Shown here one piece after another: positions 1 to 7,779 of a DNA stretch of 64,000 nt (position 1 is its first letter; each line of letters starts with the position of its first letter). The stretch is from Brachybacterium squillarum M-6-3. GTDB taxonomy: Bacteria; Actinomycetota; Actinomycetes; Actinomycetales; Dermabacteraceae. The DNA is taken from contig NZ_AGBX01000001.1 in NCBI RefSeq assembly GCF_000225825.1, positions 62,001-126,000 on the forward strand, read 5' to 3'. The notes below the pieces were generated by a model. The model worked only from the letters and a program-made list of their open reading frames with translations. It made no database searches and had not been told where the DNA came from. Position numbers and translations under genes: made by a program.

Positions 1-1420
1 CCAGCAGCCCGGTGAGGTCGTGCAGGGCGGTGAGGTCGCCGCACAGCAGCCGCACCCGCCGCGGACCGTCCCCCGACGCGGCCCGGGCGAGAGCCACGCC
101 GCCGGCCATCGAGGTGGTGCCGTCGATGCCGGCGAGGCCGCGGTTGGCGATCACCCGGGCCGCGGTGGGGCCGGCGTGGCGGTCGAGGTCGCGGACCAGC
201 GAGGAGGAGCCGAGCACGAGCACATCCCCCTCCCCCGCGGCCTCCCAGACGGCGAGCGCGGCTTGGGCCTGCCAGGGCAGATCCTCCCGGGCGGTGGCGG
301 CCTCGGCGCCCGCCTCGCGCCAGGCGGCGAGGTGCTCCTCGCGGGCGGCCGCCCCCGCGGCGTCGGGGCCGGGGGCGGTCAGGGCGGGCACGACCAGCCG
401 GGCGCGGCGGGCGGCGTCGGGGTAGTCGGGCTGCGGGTCCACGACGATCACCTCGACGTCCTCGGCACCCAGCAGGCCGGAGACGACGGCACGCTGCAGG
501 GTGGGGTGGCCGTGGACGACGGCGCGACGGGGGCGCAGGGGGTGGCTCGGATCGGCCATCACGGCGGCCAGCAGCTGCGGGGCGGCGGGGACCAGGGTGT
601 CGCCGTCGCGGGCGCCCGAGGAGGGTTCGGCCAGCAGCGGCAGGCGATGGGCGGCGGCGAGCTCGCGGGCGGCGGGGCCGGCGCCGTCCCCGGCGACGAT
701 CACCGTGCGGGCGTCCAGGGGCAGGGAGACGGGGGTGGGGGCGGGGGGCGCGACCCGGTGGGTGAGCACGATCCGCTCCCCCGTCCCCTGGTCCCGGCCG
801 TGCTCGGCGGGCACGAGCGGGTCGCGGAAACCGAGGTTCAGGTGGACCGGGCCGGGGTGGTCCCCGCGGGCGGCGGCCACGGCGCGGGCAGCGGTGGAGA
901 CCATCGTGCGCAGCTCGGCGGGGCTCGCGGCGCCGCCCCCGGGGGCGGGGAGGTCGACGGCGAGGCGGACGGCCCCGCCGAACAGCCCGACCTGGTCGGT
1001 GGTCTGGTTGGCACCGGTGCCGCGCAGCTCGGCGGGACGGTCGGCGGTGAGCACGAGCAGCGGCACCCGGGCGTGGTGGGCCTCCATCACCGCGGCGTGC
1101 AGGTGCGCGGTGGCGGTGCCGGAGGTGGTGGCGACGGCGGCGGGTCGGGACGGGTCCCAGCGGGAGATGCCGAGGGCAGTGAAGGCGGCGGAGCGTTCGT
1201 CGATCCGCACGTGCGCGCGCAGGCCCGTCGCGACCTGTTCGTCCTCGAGCGCGTAGACCAGCGGGGCGGAGCGGGAGCCGGGGGCGAGCACGAGGTCGCC
1301 GACGCCGAGTCCGGACAGCGCCCGCAGCAGGGCCGTGGCCGCCTGCACGGCGCCCGAGCCGCGGGACGGGGGGACCGTGATGTGGGCGGGCGCGGGGAGG
1401 CTGGACGGGTCAGCGGGCAT
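1..1420 (-). CDS. menD: MenD, SEPHCHC synthase (C-terminus cut by window edge)
   Basis: This thiamine-diphosphate enzyme joins isochorismate and 2-oxoglutarate to make SEPHCHC, the first committed step of menaquinone synthesis in the cytosol. About 473 residues are visible. The N-terminal Pyr-domain signature APGSRSAPL lies at residues 46-54 and the proton-relay Glu in RIDERSAAF is residue 75. The stretch SGTATAHLHAAVMEAHHARV and the ADRP motif are typical of the family. The PP domain with the GDG cofactor motif lies beyond base 1. The ATG at 1420 is preceded by CAGACT and six bases, so the mRNA may be leaderless. It is divergent from the ABM gene and begins a men cluster. Confidence 0.93.
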   Translation of the reverse strand, partial: MPADPSSLPAPAHITVPPSRGSGAVQAATALLRALSGLGVGDLVLAPGSRSAPLVYALEDEQVATGLRAHVRIDERSAAFTALGISRWDPSRPAAVATTSGTATAHLHAAVMEAHHARVPLLVLTADRPAELRGTGANQTTDQVGLFGGAVRLAVDLPAPGGGAASPAELRTMVSTAARAVAAARGDHPGPVHLNLGFRDPLVPAEHGRDQGTGERIVLTHRVAPPAPTPVSLPLDARTVIVAGDGAGPAARELAAAHRLPLLAEPSSGARDGDTLVPAAPQLLAAVMADPSHPLRPRRAVVHGHPTLQRAVVSGLLGAEDVEVIVVDPQPDYPDAARRARLVVPALTAPGPDAAGAAAREEHLAAWREAGAEAATAREDLPWQAQAALAVWEAAGEGDVLVLGSSSLVRDLDRHAGPTAARVIANRGLAGIDGTTSMAGGVALARAASGDGPRRVRLLCGDLTALHDLTGLL

Positions 1421-1426
1421 GGGGGC

Positions 1427-1439
1427 AGTCTGTCATTCT
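1427..1439. promoter_or_regulatory. Abutting divergent -10 elements of menD and the ABM gene
   Basis: On the minus strand CAGACT (1427-1432) sits six bases before the menD ATG. On the plus strand CATTCT (1434-1439) sits six bases before the ABM ATG. The two -10-like hexamers are one base apart, so both promoters share one RNA polymerase footprint if transcription starts at the start codons. This is a sequence reading, not mapped starts. Confidence 0.45.
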
Positions 1440-1445
1440 CGGGGC

Positions 1446-1778
1446 ATGGAGCCCTCTCCCGCCCCCGCTGCGTCCCGGCACGGCACGGTGCGTCTGCACG
1501 GTGTGCTGCGCTGCGCCGACGCCGAGGAGGCGCGGACCGTGACCCGCCACCTGCCTCAGCATCTGACCCTCACCCGGGCCGAGCCCGGCTGCCTGTCCTT
1601 GCGGGTCGAGCCGAGCGCGGAGCCCCTGGTCTGGGAGGTCGCCGAGGAGTTCGCGGACGCCGGGGCCTTCCGCGCCCACCAGCAGCGGGTGGCGGCCTCC
1701 GCCTGGGGCCGGGCCACCGCCGACATCGCCCGGGAGTACACGGTCGACGGGCTGCCCGAGGAGGGCGAGGAGGGCTGA
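1446..1778 (+). CDS. ABM-domain (antibiotic biosynthesis monooxygenase-type) protein
   Basis: The 110-residue protein has the size and pattern of the ABM ferredoxin-like fold: a first beta strand (VRLHGVLRC), a helix rich in E and R, the strand LSLRVEPSAEPLVWEVAEEF, then AFRAHQQRVAASAWG before a terminal strand. Such proteins are usually dimeric cofactor-free quinol monooxygenases or small-molecule handling proteins. I chose the ATG at 1446 because nothing upstream resembles the family and a -10-like element lies six bases before it. It sits between menD and menC but is divergent to both, so a quinol-related role is only suggested by location. Confidence 0.75.
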   Translation: MEPSPAPAASRHGTVRLHGVLRCADAEEARTVTRHLPQHLTLTRAEPGCLSLRVEPSAEPLVWEVAEEFADAGAFRAHQQRVAASAWGRATADIAREYTVDGLPEEGEEG

Positions 1779-1789
1779 GCGCGCCCGCC

Positions 1790-2767
1790 TCAGATCAGCG
1801 CGGCCACCTCGGCCAGGCGCCACTCCCACCGTTCCTCCGTCGCATCCGGGGCGGCGTGCCGTGCAAGCATCCCGGGGCTCGGCGCGGGCCGGGCGGCGGG
1901 GATCTCCCCGTCGACGGCGTGCAGCGGCTCCTCGACCAGGTCCCCGGTGAGCAGGGTCGCGGTCGCGAGGCCGCAGGCGTGCGGCAGCTGCGGCAGGGCG
2001 GCGGCCAGGGCCAGCCCGGCCGACAGCCCCACGCTGGTCTCGAGCGCCGAGGAGACCACCACGGGCAGGCCCGCCTGCTCGGCCAGCTCCAGGCAGCGGG
2101 CCACCCCGCCGAGCGGCTGCACCTTCATCACCAGCACGTCGGCGGCCTCGGCGCGGGCCACCCGCAGCGGGTCCTCGGCGCGGCGCACGGACTCGTCGGC
2201 GGCGATCGGCACGTCCAGCTCGCGGCGCAGGGCGGCGAGGTCCTCGATCGCGGCGCAGGGCTGCTCGGCGTACTCCAGGCCCCCGGCGGCGCGGTCCAGC
2301 AGCGGCAGTGCGGCGCGGGCCTGCTCGAGGTCCCAGGCGGCGTTGGCGTCGATGCGGATGCGGGCCTCGGGACCGAGGGCGTCGCGCACCGCCTCCAGCC
2401 GGTCGGCGTCCTCGGCGAGGGTGGAGGCCGGATCGGCCACCTTCACCTTCGCGGTCCGCGCGCCGCCCACCCGGGCCAGGCGGTGGGCGAGGGCGGGCGG
2501 CACCACGGGGATGGTGGCGTTGACGGGGACGGTGCCGCGCACGGGGTCGGGCCGCCCAGTGGTGGCGTCGGCGAGCGCGGCCCACAGCCAGGCGGCGGAC
2601 TCGGCGGCGTCGTAGTCCAGGAAGGGGGAGAACTCCGCCCAGCCGGCGGGGCCGCGCAGCACCACGCCCTCCCGCTCGGTGATGCCGCGGAAGCGGGTGG
2701 TCATGGGGATCGCGAAGGCGTGGGCCTCCTCGATGCCGCGGTCGCGGAGGGTATCGGGGATGCGCAT
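1790..2767 (-). CDS. menC: MenC, o-succinylbenzoate synthase
   Basis: An enolase-superfamily dehydratase that converts SHCHC to o-succinylbenzoate. The 325-residue length matches the actinobacterial form. The acid-base lysines are in AKVKVADP (Lys107 and Lys109). The metal ligands are Asp140 (RIDANAAWD), Glu168 (EYAEQP) and Asp191 (AADES), and Lys215 is in VMKVQPLGG. All expected catalytic residues are therefore present. The start at 2767 follows TAGCCT plus seven bases with no Shine-Dalgarno sequence, indicating a leaderless message. The ABM gene ends 11 bp from its stop codon. Confidence 0.94.
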   Translation of the reverse strand: MRIPDTLRDRGIEEAHAFAIPMTTRFRGITEREGVVLRGPAGWAEFSPFLDYDAAESAAWLWAALADATTGRPDPVRGTVPVNATIPVVPPALAHRLARVGGARTAKVKVADPASTLAEDADRLEAVRDALGPEARIRIDANAAWDLEQARAALPLLDRAAGGLEYAEQPCAAIEDLAALRRELDVPIAADESVRRAEDPLRVARAEAADVLVMKVQPLGGVARCLELAEQAGLPVVVSSALETSVGLSAGLALAAALPQLPHACGLATATLLTGDLVEEPLHAVDGEIPAARPAPSPGMLARHAAPDATEERWEWRLAEVAALI

Positions 2768-2774
2768 GGCCCCG

Positions 2775-2780
2775 AGGCTA
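2775..2780 (-). promoter_or_regulatory. Predicted leaderless -10 of menC
   Basis: TAGCCT on the minus strand lies seven bases upstream of the menC ATG and no purine-rich ribosome site is present between them. Confidence 0.45.
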
Positions 2781-2817
2781 TCGAGGCGGCCCCGGACCTG
2801 CGGCATCGCGACATGCG

Positions 2818-2866
2818 GCGAGGCGGCCGCCCTCGGGGGGAGAGCTCCCGGGGGTGACCGCCTCGC
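2818..2866 (-). terminator. Hairpin after the TM2/DUF4352 gene
   Basis: A nine-base stem (GCGAGGCGG at 2818-2826 with CCGCCTCGC at 2858-2866) encloses a GC-rich 31-nt loop that can itself fold. It begins 10 bases after the stop codon of the minus-strand TM2 gene. There is no U-tract, as is common in this GC range. Confidence 0.4.
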
Positions 2867-2875
2867 GCGGGCCTC

Positions 2876-4111
2876 TCAGCCCAGATCCACCTCGGCGGTG
2901 TCCCCGAACCACATCGGGGTCATCTCGAGGGTGGTGACCTCCGCGCCCTCGGGCACGTCGTACAGGAGCACCCCGGTGTAGGTGTTGCCGGGGTTGACGC
3001 TCTCGATGATCAGCGGCTCGTCGAGGTACCAGTCGTCATCGGAGGTGGAGTACTCGGTGCCGGCGTCGTCGGTGAGCACGAAGTCCTCGGACCAGACCGA
3101 GACCTCCTCGTCACCCTGGTTGCTGACGGAGACGTGCACGAGGATGTACTCGCCCTGCGCCTCGGCCCCGAAGTACTCGTCGCCGATCGAGTCGACGCCG
3201 CGCTCGACCTCGGTGACGGTCAGCTCCACGCCGTCGACCGCGACGGGCTCGCCGATGCCGGCCGCCGCCGGGACCTCCTTGGCGGGAGGTTCTTCCGCAG
3301 TCGTCTCCTCCGCCGGGGCGTCCTCGGTGGTCTCCGCCGCCGCGGCCTCCTCCTCGGCGGGGGTCTCCTCCGACACGGCCGCCTCGTCCTCGACGGCCTC
3401 GGTGGTCTCCTCGACGGAGCTCGAGGAGGTGGTGGTGACGTCGGAGGTGGCGACGCTGACGCCGAGGTTCAGCAGGCCACCGCCCACGATCACGACGGCG
3501 CTGATGATCCAGGCCATGACCTTGTAGCGGTCGCGATCGGCCAGGGGTCGGCCGTAGCGGTCGTGGGAGGCGCCGGCGAGGTGCAGGATCAGGTCGACCA
3601 GCGCCCAGATGCCGCAGCCGCCGAGGGTGAACAGCTTGCCGAGGCCCAGGCCCACCTGGCCCAGGTATAAGCGGTCGATGCCGAGTCCGCCGAGGAACAG
3701 CGAGAGCAGCCAGGTGACGAGGAAGGACTTCGGCGGGATCGGCTGCCCGGTGCGCGGGTCGATCGGGCCGGGCACCGCGACACCGGCCGGGGCAGCCGGG
3801 GACCAGGCCGGGGCTCCGGGCGCGAGGGAGGGGCTGGGCTGCGCGGGGGGCGTCTGCTGGCCGTACGGGCTGGGCTGACCGTAGGGGCTGGGCTGACCGT
3901 AGGGGCTGGGCTGACCGTAGGGGCTGGGCTGACCGTAGGGGCTCTGCGGGGCGTAGGCGCCGCCCTGCGGGGCCGACGTGCCGGCGGGGCTCCCGTCTCC
4001 GTTCGAGGAAGCGGGCGGGGGCCAGGAGCCGGTGGGCTGCTGCCCGGCGGGTGACGTCGGCTCGCTGCCCTCGGGGGCGGGGCCGTACGGGGAGGTGGGT
4101 CCGGTGGACAC
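2876..4111 (-). CDS. TM2-domain / DUF4352-type membrane protein with Pro-Tyr-Gly repeats
   Basis: The 411-residue protein starts at GTG 4111, seven bases after GAGGAGA. The order is: a low-complexity N-terminus with about four tandem PYGQPS units; a TM2 domain (KSFLVTWLLSLFLGGLGIDR followed by YLGQ) with two membrane helices around residues 150-200; a further membrane helix; a long Glu/Ala/Thr-rich acidic linker; and a C-terminal beta domain resembling DUF4352 (VTEVERGVDSIGDEYFGAEA, then YILVHVSVSNQGDEEVSVW). TM2 plus an extracellular Ig-like domain suggests a surface protein of unknown function. It does not appear to belong to the men pathway. Confidence 0.75.
   Translation of the reverse strand: MSTGPTSPYGPAPEGSEPTSPAGQQPTGSWPPPASSNGDGSPAGTSAPQGGAYAPQSPYGQPSPYGQPSPYGQPSPYGQPSPYGQQTPPAQPSPSLAPGAPAWSPAAPAGVAVPGPIDPRTGQPIPPKSFLVTWLLSLFLGGLGIDRLYLGQVGLGLGKLFTLGGCGIWALVDLILHLAGASHDRYGRPLADRDRYKVMAWIISAVVIVGGGLLNLGVSVATSDVTTTSSSSVEETTEAVEDEAAVSEETPAEEEAAAAETTEDAPAEETTAEEPPAKEVPAAAGIGEPVAVDGVELTVTEVERGVDSIGDEYFGAEAQGEYILVHVSVSNQGDEEVSVWSEDFVLTDDAGTEYSTSDDDWYLDEPLIIESVNPGNTYTGVLLYDVPEGAEVTTLEMTPMWFGDTAEVDLG
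3861..3944 (-). repeat. 18-bp tandem repeat inside the TM2 gene
   Basis: Units of 18 bp starting CCGTA recur at 3861, 3879, 3897, 3915 and 3933. They encode the PYGQPS hexapeptide repeat on the minus strand. The units are almost identical at DNA level, so copy number could vary between strains without changing the frame. Confidence 0.85.
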
Positions 4112-4591
4112 GCGGTCTCCTCGGGGTCGGGCGTCGCGGGGGAAGCGCGTCGGGGGACGGGGAGGGGCTGCGGCGATGACGCCGCGGGACGGTCTCGGCG
4201 GCGGTGAACCGCGATGCCGCAGGTCAGCGACACTCCCACCATTGTTATGGAAACTTTGATGATTTCTGGCCGAGTGACCCGATCGTGACCGAGGGTGAGA
4301 CACGCCGCACCGGGATAGCCCCGCTCCCCCGCAGCAGGCGTCACGCACCCCCCCGCACCATGCGCCGCGCGCCCCGGCTCTCCGGTTCTCCGGCGGCCCG
4401 CGAAAATCGGGCGCTCAGTGCGGGGTCCCTCCTCCAGGACGCTGTGACCCCTCGTCAGGCGCCCGATCTTCGCAGCGCCCGACAGGAATCATGGGTGGGG
4501 GACTGGCAGCTGGGCAGGAGCGGGGCACGGGACAGGGGCGGGACGGTCGAAAACAGGTGCGGGGCCAGGCCGACCGGGGCAGGATCCCGGT
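4112..4591. other. Gene-free divergent intergenic region
   Basis: No credible gene is seen. The notable content is an AT-rich patch at about 4237-4272 (CATTGTTATGGAAACTTTGA), the lowest-GC stretch nearby. It most likely carries promoter elements for the minus-strand TM2 gene. The rest is ordinary GC-rich sequence leading to the GNAT start. Confidence 0.4.
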
Positions 4592-5119
4592 ATGGACCCG
4601 GCTCCCCACGCACCGTCACCAGCACCCGCACCGTCACCGTCTCCTGCACCTGCACCTGCACCTGCACCTGCACCTGCACCTGCACCTGCGAGCGATCCCC
4701 CGTTTCCTCACTCCCCCTCCCCCGCCCCACTGCACCTGCGCCCGGTGCGTGAGGGGGATGCGGCGGCCGTGGCCGAGGCCTTCGCCTCCGCGGAGGACAT
4801 GGGCCGCCAGGGGGACGTGCGCGACCTGCCTTCGGGGGAGCGCTATGTGACGTGGCTGCGCCAAGAGCCCCGGGAGGCGACCGCCGTCACCGATGCCGCG
4901 GACCGGATGATCGGCCTGGTGGGGATCACGATCGATCCGGCCAACCGATCCGGCTGGTTCTTCTCCTGGCTGCACGCGGCGTACCGGGGACAGGGACTCA
5001 TGGCGCGGGCGGCGGGCTTCGTGCACGAGGGGACGGAGCGGGGGAAGTTCCTCATCGCCGGGCGCCGGGTGGACGTGCTCACCTGCGGCCGCCTGCGGAG
5101 CGATCCCCCTCCGCGCTGA
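4592..5119 (+). CDS. GNAT-family acetyltransferase with internal deletion, probably inactive
   Basis: The 175-residue reading frame opens with a Pro-Ala run encoded by a CCTGCA microsatellite. RimJ/RimL-type GNAT sequence follows: LHLRPVREGDAAAVAEAF, then MIGLVGITIDP and the acetyl-CoA motif A region SWLHAAYRGQGLMARAA. It then jumps directly to GFVHEGTERGKFL and VDVLTCGRLRSDP, which in full-length relatives is the end of the protein. About 30 residues carrying the rest of the CoA-binding helix and the following strand appear to be missing, in frame. Relatives usually have ARAA on both sides of the lost part, suggesting repeat-mediated deletion. The stop codon lies in a large inverted repeat. 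Confidence 0.6.
   Translation: MDPAPHAPSPAPAPSPSPAPAPAPAPAPAPAPASDPPFPHSPSPAPLHLRPVREGDAAAVAEAFASAEDMGRQGDVRDLPSGERYVTWLRQEPREATAVTDAADRMIGLVGITIDPANRSGWFFSWLHAAYRGQGLMARAAGFVHEGTERGKFLIAGRRVDVLTCGRLRSDPPPR
4643..4690 (+). repeat. Hexanucleotide microsatellite (CCTGCA)n in the GNAT gene
   Basis: There are seven perfect CCTGCA units and one imperfect unit. They encode alternating Pro-Ala near the protein N-terminus. Copy-number change would keep the reading frame. Confidence 0.9.
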
Positions 5120-5189
5120 GAACCGGCTCCGTGTGCACCAGCAACGCCCTATGAGCGGTCCTGGTGCACCGGGAGCCCGTTCTCAGCGC
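5113..5189. repeat. Large imperfect inverted repeat with 29-bp arms
   Basis: The left arm (5113-5141, GCGCTGAGAACCGGCTCCGT...) and right arm (5161-5189, ending GAGCCCGTTCTCAGCGC) are inverted copies with only a few mismatches. They enclose 19 nt. The GNAT stop codon lies in the left arm. It lacks a U-tract and is longer than other terminators here, so it may be a REP-like palindromic element or a small mobile remnant as well as a terminator. Confidence 0.6.
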
Positions 5190-5304
5190 ACGCCGCCGGG
5201 GAGAGAGGGACAGGGGCAGGCGGGAGACAGGGCGGAGCGTGGCAGCAGGGAATGGGACGAGGCGTGGCAGCGGGAAGTAGGACAGGGGCCGGGCCGGCCG
5301 GGGA

Positions 5305-5310
5305 TACGCT
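5305..5310 (+). promoter_or_regulatory. Predicted leaderless -10 of menB
   Basis: TACGCT lies seven bases before the menB ATG at 5318, with no Shine-Dalgarno sequence in between. Confidence 0.45.
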
Positions 5311-5317
5311 GAGCGAC

Positions 5318-6298
5318 ATGACCGATGCCGCCGCTCCCCTGCCCGATCCGGTCTCCGAGACCTTCGACCCCCGACGCTGGCGGGACGTCCCGCCCGTCGA
5401 GCACGGGGGCCCGGCCTTCACCGACATCACCTACCACCGGGCCGTGGACCGCGGCGACGACCAGGCACGCGACCTGCCCTGCGTGCGCATCGCCTTCGAC
5501 CGGCCCGAGGTGCGCAACGCCTTCCGCCCCCGCACCGTGGACGAGCTGTACCGCGCCCTCGACCACGCCCGTCTGGACCCCTCGGTGGGCGTCATCCTGC
5601 TGACCGGCAACGGCCCCTCCCCCAAGGATGGCGGCCGTGCCTTCTGCTCCGGCGGTGACCAGCGCATCCGCGGCCGCTCGGGCTACGAGTACGCCGAGCA
5701 GGAGGAGCTGGGCGACACCGCCGCAGTGCGCGCCCGCTCGGCCGGCCGACTGCACATCCTCGAGGTCCAGCGCCTCATCCGCACCACGGGCAAGGTGGTG
5801 ATCGCCGTGGTCAACGGCTGGGCCGCCGGCGGCGGGCACTCCCTGCACGTGGTCGCGGACCTCTCGATCGCCTCCCGCGAGCACGCCCGCTTCAAGCAGA
5901 CCGACGCGGACGTCGGCTCCTTCGACGGCGGCTTCGGCTCCGCCTACCTCGCCAAGCAGGTGGGCCAGAAGCGCGCCCGGGAGATCTTCTTCCTGGCCGA
6001 GGAGTACTCCGCGCAGGAGGCCTACGACTGGGGCGGCGTGAACCGGGTGGTGGACCACGCCGAGCTGGAGGACACCGCACTGGCGATGGCCGCGACCGTC
6101 GCCGGGAAGTCCCCGCAGGCGATCCGGATGCTGAAGTTCGCCTTCAACCTGGCCGACGACGGCCTGATGGGACAGCAGGTCTTCGCCGGCGAGGCCACCC
6201 GCCTGGCGTACATGACCGACGAGGCCGCCGAGGGCCGCGACGCCTTCCTGGACAAGCGCGCCCCCGACTGGTCCGCCTTCCCCCACCCGCAGGGCTGA
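5318..6298 (+). CDS. menB: MenB, 1,4-dihydroxy-2-naphthoyl-CoA synthase
   Basis: A crotonase-fold enzyme that closes the second naphthoquinone ring from o-succinylbenzoyl-CoA. Of its 326 residues, the oxyanion-hole loops are FCSGGDQ (109-115) and NGWAAGGGH (166-174). In QTDADVGSFDGG the Asp at about 196 replaces the glycine of bicarbonate-dependent MenB. This is the type found in Mycobacterium, where the side-chain carboxylate substitutes for bicarbonate. The start at 5318 was chosen from homologous length and the -10 placement. Its TGA overlaps the menE ATG by one base (TGATG), so translation is coupled. Confidence 0.96.
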   Translation: MTDAAAPLPDPVSETFDPRRWRDVPPVEHGGPAFTDITYHRAVDRGDDQARDLPCVRIAFDRPEVRNAFRPRTVDELYRALDHARLDPSVGVILLTGNGPSPKDGGRAFCSGGDQRIRGRSGYEYAEQEELGDTAAVRARSAGRLHILEVQRLIRTTGKVVIAVVNGWAAGGGHSLHVVADLSIASREHARFKQTDADVGSFDGGFGSAYLAKQVGQKRAREIFFLAEEYSAQEAYDWGGVNRVVDHAELEDTALAMAATVAGKSPQAIRMLKFAFNLADDGLMGQQVFAGEATRLAYMTDEAAEGRDAFLDKRAPDWSAFPHPQG

Positions 6299-7593
6299 TG
6301 ACCTCCCTGAGCGTGCCGACCGGGCCGTGGCTGCGGCCGCCCCCCTTCGACGGCTCGGCCGCGTCGATGGCCGCCCACGCGGCGGCGATCGGCGCCGTGA
6401 TGGCGGGCGAGGGCCGGCTCTGGCTCGGGCCCGGGGACCCGCCCGCCTCCCTGCCCGCCGGGGCGGAGGACACGGTGCTGGTGGTGCCGACCTCCGGCTC
6501 CACGGGGGAGGCGAAGTCCGTCGCCCACCCGCTGCGCACGCTGCTGACCTCACAGGACGCCACCGCAGCCCTGTTCGAGGCCGAGGGGATCCCTGCTCAA
6601 GGGCACGGCCTCTGGCTGCCGCTGCTGCCGCCCACCCACATCGCCGGGGTGCAGGTGCTGGCCCGCGCCCACCGCACCGCCCAGGTGCACGGCCTGGACG
6701 CCCCGGCCCTGCCGGCGGAGCTGCCGGCGCTGGACGCCCACTTCGACGCGGCCCGCTTCGTGGCGCTCGCCGAGCCGGCCCTGGCCGCCGCGGAGGCCGC
6801 GGGTCTGCCGGCCTTCACCTCCCTGGTGCCCACCCAGCTCGGACGCCTGCTCAGCGGGGCCACCGCCGATCACGCCCGGGCCCGCGGCCTGCTGCGGCGC
6901 TTCGCCGCGATCCTGGTGGGTGGCGCCGCCACCCCGCGGGAGACCCTCGCCGCGGCCCGCGCGCGCCGCATCCCGGTGCGCACCACCTACGGCTCCTCGG
7001 AGACCGCGGGCGGCTGCGTCTACGACGGGGTGCCGCTGCCCAGGGTGCGCCTGCAGCTGACGGATCCCGCCGCGGCCGAGGACGGCTCCCGGGAGGGCCG
7101 CCTGCAGGTCGCCTCCCCCACCCTCGCCACGGGCCTGCTCGGCCCGGACGGCTCCCTCGACAGCTCCCCCTTCGCCGCCGTCGACGGGGAGCGGGTGCTG
7201 GTCACCAGCGACCTCGCCCGGATCGACGCCGACGGGACCCTGACCGTGCTGGGCCGGGCCGACGACGTCATCGTCACCGGCGGCCTCAAGGTGCTCCCGC
7301 AGGACGTGGAGCGGGCCGTGGAGGCCTCCCTGGTGCTGCGGGACCTGGTGACCGGCTGCATCGTCGTCGGCGTGGCGGACCCTGAGTGGGGGCAGCGGGT
7401 GGAGGCCCTGGTGACGCTCGGCCCCGGTGCCCGCCCCGAGGAGGCCACGGCCCTGCTGCGGTCCGCCCTGCGGATCACGGACCTGCCCGCCGCGGCGCTC
7501 CCCCGCCGGGTGCACGTGGTCGAGCAGCTGCCGCTGCGGGGCATCGGCAAGCCGGACCGGGCCGCCGCCCGGGACCTCGCCGCCGCCCGCTGA
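6298..7593 (+). CDS. menE: MenE, o-succinylbenzoate-CoA ligase
   Basis: An adenylate-forming enzyme that activates o-succinylbenzoate with ATP and CoA before MenB acts. The P-loop-like A3 motif VVPTSGSTGEAKSV is at about residues 62-75. TTYGSSETAGG gives motif A5. VTSDLARIDADGTLTVLGR holds the hinge Asp and Arg (A7/A8), and GIGKPDR near residue 420 carries the A10 catalytic lysine. At 431 residues it is a short form, as in other actinobacteria. Its ATG overlaps the menB stop codon by one base. Confidence 0.93.
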   Translation: MTSLSVPTGPWLRPPPFDGSAASMAAHAAAIGAVMAGEGRLWLGPGDPPASLPAGAEDTVLVVPTSGSTGEAKSVAHPLRTLLTSQDATAALFEAEGIPAQGHGLWLPLLPPTHIAGVQVLARAHRTAQVHGLDAPALPAELPALDAHFDAARFVALAEPALAAAEAAGLPAFTSLVPTQLGRLLSGATADHARARGLLRRFAAILVGGAATPRETLAAARARRIPVRTTYGSSETAGGCVYDGVPLPRVRLQLTDPAAAEDGSREGRLQVASPTLATGLLGPDGSLDSSPFAAVDGERVLVTSDLARIDADGTLTVLGRADDVIVTGGLKVLPQDVERAVEASLVLRDLVTGCIVVGVADPEWGQRVEALVTLGPGARPEEATALLRSALRITDLPAAALPRRVHVVEQLPLRGIGKPDRAAARDLAAAR

Positions 7594-7713
7594 GCCCGCA
7601 CCCTTCCCGCACCGCTCGCCCCCTCGCCCGCTTCCTCCGCACCCGCCCGGCTCCGGGGCCGACACGAGGGACGCCTCACGTGGCTGCCCGGCGGGTCGCC
7701 GCGGGCGCCGACG

Positions 7714-7743
7714 TATCCTCGATCAGGCCGCGCGCGCGGCCTG
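7714..7743 (+). promoter_or_regulatory. menA leader: -10-like element and 20-bp palindrome
   Basis: TATCCT (7714-7719) is a candidate -10. It is followed at once by a perfect 20-bp palindrome (7724-7743: CAGGCCGCGC and its reverse complement), which would sit on the transcription start. No repressor is identified. The rest of the 186-bp menE-menA gap shows nothing else. Confidence 0.35.
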
Positions 7744-7779
7744 CCTCGACCGCCCCGACTTCCCCTCCCGAGGAGCACG

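Noticed and set aside
20-2857. A 945-codon open plus-strand frame across menD and menC
   Set aside because: Gly/Arg/Ala-rich translation with no domain; it is the antisense shadow of menD and menC in GC-rich DNA.
3861-3944. Possible CRISPR-like array
   Set aside because: The 18-bp units are contiguous with no spacers and encode an in-frame PYGQPS peptide repeat.
4643-4690. Phase-variable contingency repeat causing on/off switching
   Set aside because: The unit is six bases, so copy-number change cannot shift the frame; no promoter spacing role is evident.
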